DNA of 64,000 bases from Marinobacter halodurans (GTDB taxonomy: Bacteria; Pseudomonadota; Gammaproteobacteria; Pseudomonadales; Oleiphilaceae). Shown piece after piece: positions 1 through 8,382 of this stretch; the first letter of the stretch is position 1, and every line of letters begins with the position of its first letter. A model generated the notes under the pieces. That model did not search any database. It saw only the letters and a program-made list of their open reading frames with translations, and was not told the DNA's origin. The DNA lies in contig NZ_SJDL01000005.1 in assembly GCF_004327985.1 (NCBI RefSeq), positions 62,001 to 126,000 of the forward strand, read 5' to 3'. The position numbers were made by a program, and so were the translations under genes.

Positions 1-2241
1 CTCGGATGGGTGGCTGTAGTTCATGGGGTAGCCCAGGGCGTTGGCCAGATCCTGGGTCACTTCCCAGTCTTCCTTGCCGGCGACGGGCGCCATCACCTTG
101 CGCACCCGGTTGATGCGGCGCTCGGCGTTGGTGAAGGTGCCGTTCTTCTCCAGGAAGGTGGAGCCGGGCAGCAGCACGTGGGCGTACTTGGCGGTCTCGT
201 TGAGGAAGATGTCCTGCACGATCAGGCAGTCCAGGGACGTCAGCGCCTGCTCCACATGCTGGGTGTTGGGGTCGGACTGGGCGATGTCCTCACCCTGAAC
301 GTAGAGTGCCTTGAAGTGGCCGGCGATGGCGGCGTCGAACATGTTGGGAATGCGCAGCCCCGGTTCGTCGTCGATCTTCACGTGCCACAGGTTCTCGAAG
401 CGCTCGCGCACCGCCGGGTCGCCAACGTGCTGGTAACCGGGCAGTTCGTGCGGGAAGGAGCCCATGTCGCAGGAGCCCTGCACGTTATTCTGGCCCCGTA
501 GCGGGTTCACGCCCACGCCTTCGCGGCCGAGGTTACCGGTGGCCAGGGCGAGGTTGGCAATACCCATCACCATGGTGGAACCCTGGCTGTGTTCGGTGAC
601 GCCCAGGCCATAGTAGATGGCGCCGTTGCCTGCGGTGGCGTAGGCGCGGGCGGCCTTGCGAACCAGATCGGCCGGGACGCCGGTTTCGGCTTCCAGGGTT
701 TCCGGTGAGTTGCGCTCCTCGCTGATGAACTCGCGCCAGGCTTTGTAGGCGTCCGGTTCACAACGCTTCTCGATAAACGCGGTGTCTTCCAGACCCTCGG
801 TGACCACCACATGGGCCAGCGAGTTGACCAGCGCCACGTTGGTGCCGGGCCTCAGCGGCAGGTGCATGCTGGTGCTGCCATGAGGCGTCTTCAGCAGGTC
901 GATCCGGCGCGGGTCGGCGACGATCAGCGTGGCGCCCTGACGCAGGCGTCGGCGCATCTGCGACGCGAACACCGGGTGGGCGTCGGTCGGGTTGGCGCCA
1001 ATGACCAGGATGGTGTCGGCTTCCATCACCGAGTCGAAGGTCTGGGTGCCGGCAGACTCACCGAGAGTGGTCTTGAGGCCATAACCGGTCGGAGAATGGC
1101 AGACCCGGGCGCAGGTATCGGTGTTGTTGTTGCCGAAGCCGGCGCGGACCAGTTTCTGCACCAGGTAGGTTTCCTCGTTGGTGCAGCGGGAGGACGTGAT
1201 GCCGCCGATGCTCTCACGGCCGTACTGGGCCTGGATGTCCTTCAGGCGTTTGGCGGAGAAGGCGATGGCCTCCTCCCAGGAGACGGTACGCCAGGGCTGG
1301 TCGATGGCGTCGCGGATCATCGGCTCGGTGATGCGGTCCTTGTGGGTGGCGTAGCCGAAGGCGAAGCGGCCTTTCACGCAGGAGTGGCCGTGATTCGCGT
1401 CGCCGCCCTTGTAGGGCACCATGCGCACCAACTGGTCGCCTTTCATCTCCGCCTTGAACGAGCAGCCCACACCGCAGTAGGCGCAGGTGGTCACGACGCT
1501 GTGCTCCGGCACGCCGGCCTCAATGACGCTCTTCTCCATCAGCGTCGAGGTCGGGCAGGCCTGGACGCAGGCACCGCAGGACACGCACTCGGAGTCCATG
1601 AAGTCTTCATCCTGGCTGGCGGCCACCTTGGAGTCGAAGCCGCGGCCGTCGATGGTCAGGGCGAAGGTGCCCTGGACTTCCTCGCAGGCCCGCACGCAGC
1701 GGGAGCAGACGATGCACTTGCTGGGATCGAAGCTGAAATACGGATTGGACGCGTCGGTTTCCGCGTCCAGGTGGTTCTGGCCCTCGAAGCCGTAACGCAC
1801 GTCCCGCAGGCCCACGGCGCCGGCCATGTCCTGCAGTTCGCAGTCGCCGTTGGCGGGGCAGGTCAGGCAGTCCAGCGGGTGGTCGGAGATGTACAGCTCC
1901 ATGATGTTGCGCCGCAGTTTGGCCAGTTTGCCGTTCTGCGTGGTGACTTCCATGCCCTCGGCCACGGGCGTCGTGCAGGAGGCGGGGTAGCCGCGTCTGC
2001 CCTCGATTTCCACGGCGCACAGCCGGCAGGAACCAAAGGCTTCCAGGTTGTCCGAGGCGCAGAGTTTGGGCACGGTAATACCCGCCAGGGCGGCCGCGCG
2101 CATCACGGAGGTGCCTTCCGGCACGCTGATCTCGACGCCGTCTATGGTCAGGGCGACGGCTTTTTCCGAGAGCCGGGCGGGGGTGCCGTAGTCCCGGTCA
2201 GGGTCGATACGGTGCTGGCTGGGGTCGAAATAGTTCAACAT
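1..2241 (-). CDS. fdsA: NAD-dependent formate dehydrogenase, alpha (Mo) subunit, partial
   Basis: Catalytic subunit of a soluble, NAD-linked formate dehydrogenase that oxidises formate to CO2 at a bis-MGD molybdenum centre. About 747 residues are visible; the C-terminus runs off the left edge. In order there is an N-terminal NuoG-type [2Fe-2S] domain (Cys-rich, roughly residues 40-110), a pair of 4Fe-4S motifs near residues 175-230, a further Cys motif (CAYCGVGC) opening the molybdopterin domain, and RVCHSPTG, in which Cys381 is the expected molybdenum ligand. It is therefore a Cys enzyme, not a selenocysteine enzyme. The ATG at 2241 lies 17 nt after the fdsB stop. Gene order fdsG-fdsB-fdsA is the standard fds arrangement; fdsC/fdsD would lie outside the window. 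Confidence 0.95.
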   Translation of the reverse strand, partial: MLNYFDPSQHRIDPDRDYGTPARLSEKAVALTIDGVEISVPEGTSVMRAAALAGITVPKLCASDNLEAFGSCRLCAVEIEGRRGYPASCTTPVAEGMEVTTQNGKLAKLRRNIMELYISDHPLDCLTCPANGDCELQDMAGAVGLRDVRYGFEGQNHLDAETDASNPYFSFDPSKCIVCSRCVRACEEVQGTFALTIDGRGFDSKVAASQDEDFMDSECVSCGACVQACPTSTLMEKSVIEAGVPEHSVVTTCAYCGVGCSFKAEMKGDQLVRMVPYKGGDANHGHSCVKGRFAFGYATHKDRITEPMIRDAIDQPWRTVSWEEAIAFSAKRLKDIQAQYGRESIGGITSSRCTNEETYLVQKLVRAGFGNNNTDTCARVCHSPTGYGLKTTLGESAGTQTFDSVMEADTILVIGANPTDAHPVFASQMRRRLRQGATLIVADPRRIDLLKTPHGSTSMHLPLRPGTNVALVNSLAHVVVTEGLEDTAFIEKRCEPDAYKAWREFISEERNSPETLEAETGVPADLVRKAARAYATAGNGAIYYGLGVTEHSQGSTMVMGIANLALATGNLGREGVGVNPLRGQNNVQGSCDMGSFPHELPGYQHVGDPAVRERFENLWHVKIDDEPGLRIPNMFDAAIAGHFKALYVQGEDIAQSDPNTQHVEQALTSLDCLIVQDIFLNETAKYAHVLLPGSTFLEKNGTFTNAERRINRVRKVMAPVAGKEDWEVTQDLANALGYPMNYSHPSE

Positions 2242-2258
2242 GAGGTGTCTCCCATCCG

Positions 2259-3803
2259 TCAGGCTTTCTGCCGGGTCAGGTCATTCGGGAAATGCTTCAT
2301 CACGCTCTGTACCGGGAAGGGTGTCATCCCGCCCATGGCGCAGAGCGAGCCGTCCACCATCGTTTCGCAGAGGTCGGTCAGCAGGGTGAGGTTGGCTTCG
2401 GCATTTTCGCCGGCGCGGATACGGTCGATCACTTCGACACCGCGCACGGCGCCGATCCGGCAGGGCGTGCACTTGCCGCAGGATTCGACGCTGCAGAACT
2501 CCATGGCAAAGCGGGCCTGCTCGCCCATGTCCACGGTGTCGTCGAACATGACGACTCCGCCATGGCCGACCACGCCGCCGAACTCGGCAAAGGCTTCGTA
2601 ATCAATCGGTGCATCCCATTGGCTTTCCGGCAGGTAGGCGCCGAGAGGACCGCCCACCTGCACGGCCTTGAGGGGGCGGCCGCTCAGGGTGCCGCCGCCA
2701 AAATCCTCCATCAGCTCCCGCAGGGTGATGCCGAAGGCCAGTTCCACCAGACCGCCACGCTTGACGTTGCCCGCCAGTTGCATCGGCAGCGTGCCGCGGG
2801 ATCTGCCCATGCCGTAATCGGCGTAGGCCTGGGCGCCCTGGTCGAGGATGTAGGGAACGGCGGCCAGGGAAAGGACGTTGTTGACCACGGTGGGAAGGCC
2901 AAACAGGCCCTTGATCGCCGGCAGTGGCGGCTTGGCGCGTACCATGCCCCGCTTGCCTTCCAGGCTGTCCAGCAGGGAGGTTTCCTCACCGCAGATGTAG
3001 GCCCCCGCACCGAGACGGACTTCCAGGTCGAAGTCCTTGCCGCTGCCGCGGATATCCCGGCCCAGGTAACCGGCGTCATAGGCCCGTTGCAGCGCGTCGT
3101 TGAAGATCCGCTGCGCGACCGGGTATTCCGAGCGCAGGTAGATGTAGCCCTGGTTGGCGCCCACGGCGAGTCCGGCAATGGTCATGCCCTCGATCAGCAT
3201 GTAGGGGTCGCACTCCATCACCAGCCGGTCGGCAAAGGTGCCAGAGTCCCCCTCGTCCGCGTTGCAGACGATGTACTTCTGGCCTTCCGGCTCGTCGTGC
3301 ACGGTCTGCCACTTGATGCCGGTGGGGAAGGCGGCGCCGCCGCGACCGCGCAGGCCGGAGTCCTTCACCGCATCGACGATCGCCTGGCCGTCCATGTTGA
3401 GGGCCTTCTCCAGGCCAGCAAAGCCGCGATGGGCGCGGTAGTCATCAATGGACAGCGGATCGGTCAGGCCGATGCGGGAGAACGTCAGACGCTGCTGTTT
3501 CTTCAGGTACGGAATCTCGTCGGTCAGACCCTGGGCCAGCGGATGATCGGCCTTGCCCTCGAACAGGCCGGCCCCGACCAGGCTGTCCACGTCGGTCGGC
3601 TCGACGGGGCCGTAGGCGACCCGACCCCCCGGAGTTTCCACTTCCACCAGCGGCTCGAGCCAGAACAGGCCCCGGGACCCGTTGCGCACCAGTTTGATAT
3701 CGACGCCTTTGGCATTGGCGGCCTGCTGCAGGGCGTCGGCCACGGCGTTGGCCCCCATGGCCAGGGCCGTGGTGTCACAGGGAACATAGACGGTCACAGT
3801 CAT
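2259..3803 (-). CDS. fdsB: NAD-dependent formate dehydrogenase, beta subunit (NuoF-like)
   Basis: 514-residue diaphorase subunit that passes electrons from the Mo subunit through FMN to NAD+. An N-terminal thioredoxin-like [2Fe-2S] region of about 120 residues precedes the NuoF core. The core shows the FMN-site glycine motif GRGGAAFPTG, the NADH-site motif GAGAYICGEETSL and the 4Fe-4S motif CSVESCGKCTPC near the C-terminus. I chose the ATG at 3803; it overlaps the stop of fdsG by one base, so the two genes are probably translationally coupled. A GTG one codon upstream is possible but less likely. Confidence 0.95.
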   Translation of the reverse strand: MTVTVYVPCDTTALAMGANAVADALQQAANAKGVDIKLVRNGSRGLFWLEPLVEVETPGGRVAYGPVEPTDVDSLVGAGLFEGKADHPLAQGLTDEIPYLKKQQRLTFSRIGLTDPLSIDDYRAHRGFAGLEKALNMDGQAIVDAVKDSGLRGRGGAAFPTGIKWQTVHDEPEGQKYIVCNADEGDSGTFADRLVMECDPYMLIEGMTIAGLAVGANQGYIYLRSEYPVAQRIFNDALQRAYDAGYLGRDIRGSGKDFDLEVRLGAGAYICGEETSLLDSLEGKRGMVRAKPPLPAIKGLFGLPTVVNNVLSLAAVPYILDQGAQAYADYGMGRSRGTLPMQLAGNVKRGGLVELAFGITLRELMEDFGGGTLSGRPLKAVQVGGPLGAYLPESQWDAPIDYEAFAEFGGVVGHGGVVMFDDTVDMGEQARFAMEFCSVESCGKCTPCRIGAVRGVEVIDRIRAGENAEANLTLLTDLCETMVDGSLCAMGGMTPFPVQSVMKHFPNDLTRQKA

Positions 3804-4309
3804 CACTTCACCTCCACGGCGGTCGTGGTCAGGCTGTCCACCAGCCGGTCGAACTTGTCGGCGTTCATGCGGCCGTGAATATCGTCATCCACCCGGATGG
3901 ACGGTCCGCAGGCGCAGTTGCCGAGGCAGTACACCGGTTCCAGCGTGAACTCGTTGTCCCGGCTGGTCTGGTGGTAGTCGACCCCCAGGCGATCCTTGAC
4001 GTGCGCTTCCAGCTGGCGGGCGCCCACGGCCTGGCAGGCTTCGGCCCGGCACACGTGGACGACATGGCTGCCCGAAGGCCGGGTACGGAAGTGGTGGTAG
4101 AAACTGATGATGCCGTGTACTTCGGCGCGGGTGTGGCGCAGGGACTCGGCAATGATCGGTACCGCCGCTTCCGGGATGTAGCCGAAGCGGTCCTGGATCG
4201 CGTGGAGGATGGGCAGCATGGCGCCGGGCATGTCTTTATGCGCGTCGACCGTCTGCTGGATCAGCTCGGGCGTCCAGTCGTGAACGGGTTGGGGACCGGC
4301 GTGTGACAT
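3803..4309 (-). CDS. fdsG: NAD-dependent formate dehydrogenase, gamma subunit (NuoE-like)
   Basis: 168-residue thioredoxin-like [2Fe-2S] subunit of the formate dehydrogenase. The four cluster cysteines are visible as the NuoE pattern: CRAEAC in the middle of the protein and CLGNCACGP towards the end. It is first in the fds operon, starts at an ATG and is transcribed divergently from the regulator at 4437. Length matches family members. Its role in the complex is to relay electrons next to FdsB. Confidence 0.94.
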   Translation of the reverse strand: MSHAGPQPVHDWTPELIQQTVDAHKDMPGAMLPILHAIQDRFGYIPEAAVPIIAESLRHTRAEVHGIISFYHHFRTRPSGSHVVHVCRAEACQAVGARQLEAHVKDRLGVDYHQTSRDNEFTLEPVYCLGNCACGPSIRVDDDIHGRMNADKFDRLVDSLTTTAVEVK

Positions 4310-4337
4310 GGTTGTTATCTCATCAGGTTACAAGTCG

Positions 4338-4357
4338 ATCGTCTTTATATGAACGAT
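4338..4357. promoter_or_regulatory. candidate ModE-like operator between fdsG and its regulator
   Basis: ATCGT and ACGAT arms are separated by 10 bases, and the right half reads TATATGAACGAT, close to the TATATAACGAT half of the ModE site. A second partial copy (ACGATATAG) lies near 4385. The divergent regulator has a ModE-type DNA-binding domain, so this is a reasonable operator guess. Based on pattern only. Confidence 0.35.
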
Positions 4358-4436
4358 GGTGCTTAATTGTTTTGGCTTTTGAGACGATATAGGGCCAAAA
4401 TAGCATTCCAAATGCATCCCAAAAATATGAATTAAT

Positions 4437-5516
4437 ATGCATAGAAAGAAGCTGAGTATCTCGCCTGCCTGGGTGTTCCGCAGTGACGACGGAGAGCTGT
4501 TTGATCCAATTCTGTTCCGGCTGCTCAAGGGGTTGCGGGATACGGGAAAACTCACCATGGCTGCTGAGGAAGCGCGTGTTTCCTATCGTCATGCCTGGAA
4601 CCTGCTCAACCGGGGGGCCGATTTCTTCGGGGTTCCGCTGGTGTATATGCGTAAGGGGCAGGGGACCCAACTGTCGCCGTTGGGCGAGAAATTGCTGTGG
4701 TCGGAGCAACGCGTCAAGGCGCGCCTGGGGCCGCAAATAGACAGCATGGCGTCGGAATTGAACAACCAGCTCCAGCAGTTGCTGGCCGGCGTGCATCCGG
4801 TCCTGCGGTTGCATGCCAGTCATGGCTATGCGGTGGCCCTGTTGCCCAATTTTGCCGACCAGGTGGAACTCGATCTCCAGTACTGCAACCCGACGGAGGC
4901 GCTGAATGCCCTCGGACGTGGCGACTGCGACCTGGCCAGCTTCCACTTTCCGTCCTGTCCGCACCTGGCAGACCAGGTCATGCGGGCCTACCGGGACCAA
5001 CTGGATCTGAAGAACCTGCGGATCATCCGCTTTGTGACCCGGGAGCAGGGGCTCATCATTCGCGGCGACAGCCGGGATGACGTGACCGGCCTGGCCGACC
5101 TCACGCGTCCGGACATCCGCTTTATCAATCGTGATGAACATTCCGGTACCCGTATCCTCTTCAACATGCTGCTGGCCGAGCAGGGCATCACCGAAAACCA
5201 GATCAACGGCGCCGAGCGGGAGGAGTTCACCCACACCGCCGTGGCCGCCTATGTGGCCGCCGGCATGGCGGATGTCGGTTTCGGCGTGGAAGCGGCCGCG
5301 GCCCAGTTCGGCCTCGACTTCATCCCCCTCTCCACCGAGCACTACCTGTTGATCTGTCCGGAGGACCGGCTGAAGCAGGAAAACATGCAGCAGCTGCTCT
5401 CGTTGATGGCTTCGCAGCCTTTCCTGTCGGAGATCGATAAGCTGGTCGGTTATGCCCCGGATCGTTGCGGCGAAATCTGTACCTTCGCGCAGTTGCTGGC
5501 GAGCGATCGCGCCTGA
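4437..5516 (+). CDS. ModE-type HTH regulator with periplasmic-binding-protein-like sensor domain
   Basis: 359-residue transcription regulator divergent from fdsGBA. Residues about 20-95 look like the winged helix of ModE (a LysR-like HTH: AAEEARVSYRHAWNLL, then a basic wing and LSPLGEKLL). From about residue 115 to the end there is a substrate-binding-protein-like domain of the type found in ModE/PBP fusion regulators. Position next to fds genes suggests control of formate dehydrogenase by formate, molybdate or a related anion; fds operons elsewhere are known to have such a linked regulator. The ATG at 4437 has only a weak ribosome site. The ligand cannot be read from sequence. Confidence 0.8.
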   Translation: MHRKKLSISPAWVFRSDDGELFDPILFRLLKGLRDTGKLTMAAEEARVSYRHAWNLLNRGADFFGVPLVYMRKGQGTQLSPLGEKLLWSEQRVKARLGPQIDSMASELNNQLQQLLAGVHPVLRLHASHGYAVALLPNFADQVELDLQYCNPTEALNALGRGDCDLASFHFPSCPHLADQVMRAYRDQLDLKNLRIIRFVTREQGLIIRGDSRDDVTGLADLTRPDIRFINRDEHSGTRILFNMLLAEQGITENQINGAEREEFTHTAVAAYVAAGMADVGFGVEAAAAQFGLDFIPLSTEHYLLICPEDRLKQENMQQLLSLMASQPFLSEIDKLVGYAPDRCGEICTFAQLLASDRA

Positions 5517-5517
5517 A

Positions 5518-5546
5518 TGACCGGGCGCCGTGCAGGCGCCCGGTCA
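5518..5546. terminator. perfect 12-bp hairpin between convergent genes
   Basis: Two 12-base arms (TGACCGGGCGCC and its exact complement) with a 5-base loop start just after the stop of the regulator and lie before the end of the oppositely oriented MFS gene. There is no T-run on either side, but position and stem strength suggest a bidirectional terminator. Confidence 0.6.
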
Positions 5547-5564
5547 TATCACTTCAGACTCACT

Positions 5565-7226
5565 TCAGAACAGGGCGGCCGCCTTGGCCAGCGCGATATA
5601 CAGTCCGATCAGGAAGGGTACGCCCACCCCGAGCCAGGCCAGCACGCCACCAATGCCGAAGCGGCCGCGAGCGGCGGTCTCGGCGTTGGCCGAGATGCTG
5701 TCGTCATGCTGCAGGGAGCGTTCCTTCTCCACCTCCTCGTCGGTCATGTGGTGCTCTTCCTTCACCGGCCTGACCAGCAGGTTGCAGATCAGGCCCGCGA
5801 ACAGCAGCCCTGCCATGATGTACAGCGTGCGGTCATACACCTGGCTGGGTTCCAGGCCCGCATTGAGCTGGGCTTCGCGCAGCGCGGCAATCACCAGCGG
5901 ACCGACGATCCCCGCCGCGGACCAGGCTGTCAGCAGCCGGCCGTGGATCGCGCCCACCATCTGCGTGCCGAAGATGTCCGCCAGGTACGCTGGCACCGTG
6001 GCAAAGCCACCGCCATACATGCTGAGGATGATGCAGATGGAGATGACAAACATCAGCGGCATGCCCAGGTGACCCCAGGTGGGGAGCAGGCAGTAGACGA
6101 TCATCCCGAGGATGAAGAAGGTGTAGTAGGTGTTCTTGCGGCCGATCTTGTCAGACAGTGATGCCCAGAACAGGCGGCCCACGCTGTTGAACAGGCTGAT
6201 CAGGCCCACCAGGCCCGCTGCCGCAGCCGCCACCGCAGCTGATTGCGCGGCTGTCAGCGCTGCGCCGCCGTTATCGATGCCGACCAGCTCCCCGCCGAAC
6301 ACATCCTGCAGCATCGGGCTGGCCATCGAGATCACGGCGATACCGGCGGTCACGTTGAGAAACAGGACGCCCCAGATCAGCCAGAACTGACGGGTCTTCC
6401 AGGCCGTATCGAGGTGGACGTGACGACGGGTGATCATGCCGCTGCCATGGGCTTCCTTCGGTGGCGTCCAGCCCTCCGGGTGCCAGCCGTTGGGCGGCAC
6501 ACGGAAGCCGATTGCGCCAGAGGCCATGACGACGATGTAGATGGCGCCCATGACGACCAGGGTCATGGCGACGCCGGTGCCACCGGAGCCGGTGAAGTGC
6601 CCCATCAGCAGGACGGCCAGCGGCGCACCGATCATGGCGCCACCGCCATAGCCCATGATGGCAAAGCCCGTCGCCATGCCGCGGCGGTCGGGGAACCACT
6701 TGATCAGCGTGGATACCGGCGTGATGTAGCCGAGACCCTGGCCGATACCGCCGAGGATGCCGCAGCCCAGGTAGACCAGCCACAGTTGGTGCACCATCAC
6801 GCCGATGCCGCCGACGATCAGGCCGCCGCCCCAGCACAGCGCCGCAATGCATCCCGCCTTGCGCGGACCCGCGTGCTCGAGCCAGCCGCCCCAGAGGGCT
6901 GCTGAAACGCCCAGCATGGCGATAAAGGTTTCGAAAATATGCGTGACCTGCGGCACCGTCCAGTTACAGGTTGTGGTGGTCAGCGCCTGGAAAAAGCTCA
7001 GGTTGGCGCACATGGCCGGATCGGCGTTGGTGACGATATGGGTCATCGGCAGCCAGAACACCGAGAAGCCGTAGGCCATCCCGATACACAGGTGGATGGC
7101 GAGAGCCGCGGTCGGCACCAGCCATCGGTTGAACTGCGGACCGGCGATGGTCCGTTCACGGGAGAAGAAGCCGGCCGAGCCCCGGCCATTCGACGTCATG
7201 ATGCCGTCTTCGGTAATACCGTCCAT
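5565..7226 (-). CDS. OFA-family (oxalate/formate antiporter-like) MFS transporter
   Basis: 553-residue inner-membrane carrier with many hydrophobic helices. It carries the OFA signature style of the family: an early GMAYGFSVFWLP segment, and GMATGFAIMGYGGGAMIGAP in the middle. It is longer than the common 420-residue OFA carriers because of a long first periplasmic loop and a cytoplasmic linker. The ATG at 7226 follows a GAGAGG ribosome site; the TTG two codons upstream is less likely. Neighbouring formate dehydrogenase genes make formate or oxalate a plausible substrate, but OFA carriers also move other small carboxylates, so this is inference. Confidence 0.8.
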   Translation of the reverse strand: MDGITEDGIMTSNGRGSAGFFSRERTIAGPQFNRWLVPTAALAIHLCIGMAYGFSVFWLPMTHIVTNADPAMCANLSFFQALTTTTCNWTVPQVTHIFETFIAMLGVSAALWGGWLEHAGPRKAGCIAALCWGGGLIVGGIGVMVHQLWLVYLGCGILGGIGQGLGYITPVSTLIKWFPDRRGMATGFAIMGYGGGAMIGAPLAVLLMGHFTGSGGTGVAMTLVVMGAIYIVVMASGAIGFRVPPNGWHPEGWTPPKEAHGSGMITRRHVHLDTAWKTRQFWLIWGVLFLNVTAGIAVISMASPMLQDVFGGELVGIDNGGAALTAAQSAAVAAAAAGLVGLISLFNSVGRLFWASLSDKIGRKNTYYTFFILGMIVYCLLPTWGHLGMPLMFVISICIILSMYGGGFATVPAYLADIFGTQMVGAIHGRLLTAWSAAGIVGPLVIAALREAQLNAGLEPSQVYDRTLYIMAGLLFAGLICNLLVRPVKEEHHMTDEEVEKERSLQHDDSISANAETAARGRFGIGGVLAWLGVGVPFLIGLYIALAKAAALF

Positions 7227-7700
7227 AGTCAAACCTCTCTCTTGTTATTGCTTTTACACCACGGCGTTTGCCGGGGCGGGGGTGTTGCGTTGGGATCGTT
7301 AGCGTGCGCTGGCCAGCCTTCGGCGACACCGCCTGGTTCTGGCGCGGGGCGATGGTCGACGAGCGCTCGCGGGCACGGTATTGGAGAGATCGAGCAGGTT
7401 GGTGTCCGGGGCATGCAAAGATCGAATGCTCCCGGTATGGCAACCCTGGCGCGCAATGAATCCGGTCATAGCGGCTCTCGTTATTGTTTTATATGTATGG
7501 ATGTTCATAGGTGGTGGGGCTGACAGTAGCAAATCACCACTGATGGATTGCAGTTAAAAGTGATTAGGACTGCAATTAGCTAAAAGTCTTATGACAAGTG
7601 CTGCATATAATGAGGTCCTGGGCGAGAGAGTACGAACCGCCAGACGGCATTCTGTCTGGCGGGGAGGTCGGCCGTGGATTCTCGTTGGAGACGGAGAAAA
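7227..7700. other. intergenic region without a convincing gene
   Basis: About 470 bases upstream of the MFS gene. ORFs here are short and lack ribosome sites or recognisable composition. A 9-bp-arm hairpin (CCGCCAGAC and complement, 7637-7662, 8-base loop) lies downstream of the small minus-strand ORFs and may end their transcription. Confidence 0.5.
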
Positions 7701-7949
7701 CTATGGTGTTGATTGTTGGGGGATATGATGGCTACCAGCCCCTTTCCAGCAGCATTCGACGCCCCCAACGGGCATTCGCCAATGTCCTTCCCCTGATCTC
7801 TCGAACTCCAGATGCTCAACCCATACTCGATCGTGTTCCGGTGCGGCTACGGAATAAGACCAGTGTTTGTCAGTGGCTTCCATGCTTGAGCAGCCTTGAA
7901 TTGCCAAGACGGCCGCAGCTATCGCTACGACGAAAAACAAATGCTTCAT
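7701..7949 (-). CDS. small lipoprotein, DUF3304-like, possibly frameshifted
   Basis: 82 residues with a clear lipoprotein signal: a short basic start, a hydrophobic stretch and the lipobox IQGC near residue 20. The mature part (GVECC preceded by a WVEHLEFE strand) recalls DUF3304 proteins, which normally carry a GG..CC motif followed by a LPxxW-type segment. Here the frame leaves that pattern directly after the two cysteines, while another frame continues LLERGW and then stops, so the C-terminus looks damaged. Start overlaps the stop of the upstream ORF by 4 bases. Family call is weak. Confidence 0.4.
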   Translation of the reverse strand: MKHLFFVVAIAAAVLAIQGCSSMEATDKHWSYSVAAPEHDRVWVEHLEFERSGEGHWRMPVGGVECCWKGAGSHHIPQQSTP

Positions 7950-8194
7950 GAGTTTTCAGGCTTGTTGGGGTGAATCATGCGGTGACGATTTGGGGCTGGC
8001 GTGAACGGCATCATTGGTTCAAACGGTAGTTCGAGCTCGGCCATCATGTCGCCAAGCATAAATTCGATCGTATTGAAGTTATCTTTACCTGGTGGATTAT
8101 TTCGGACTGCCACAACCCCGTGGCTGAGCTGATCAGTGAGTCTTCCGAACCTGTCGATGTACCGACTCCGGGGGCGTTTAATCTGCATGTCCAT
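7946..8194 (-). CDS. hypothetical small protein, possible gene remnant
   Basis: 82-residue ORF with an ordinary protein-like composition (basic N-terminus, an acidic amphipathic segment EFMLGDMMAELELPFEP near residues 45-61, Pro-rich end). It overlaps the downstream lipoprotein ORF by 4 bases (ATGA), as coupled genes do. I recognise no family. It could be the tail of a larger gene whose upstream part has been lost; small lipoproteins of this type are often partners of secreted effectors, but nothing here proves that. Confidence 0.35.
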   Translation of the reverse strand: MDMQIKRPRSRYIDRFGRLTDQLSHGVVAVRNNPPGKDNFNTIEFMLGDMMAELELPFEPMMPFTPAPNRHRMIHPNKPENS

Positions 8195-8382
8195 TCCTTT
8201 GGGTACTGAGTCTGCGCATATCCGTTGCGCGAAATCCCGCCTGCACTGGTGATCCGATCCGCGGTCGGGCAGGTGTCATGAAACGGTAATGACGCTGGCC
8301 GAGGGGTGCAAATGCGAGGGATGACCCCGGCCGGCTCAAGCGGCCTTTCCAATCAAGCATGGGGCCAGGAAAGGGCGATGGT

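Noticed and set aside
811-2601. Long plus-strand ORF of 596 codons opposite fdsA/fdsB
   Set aside because: Composition (Gly/His/Val/Ala rich) is the normal reverse-complement shadow of GC-rich coding sequence; the minus-strand genes carry all family motifs.
7598-7951. 117-codon plus-strand ORF
   Set aside because: Opposes the lipoprotein ORF, which has a clear signal peptide and lipobox; the plus-strand frame has no family features.
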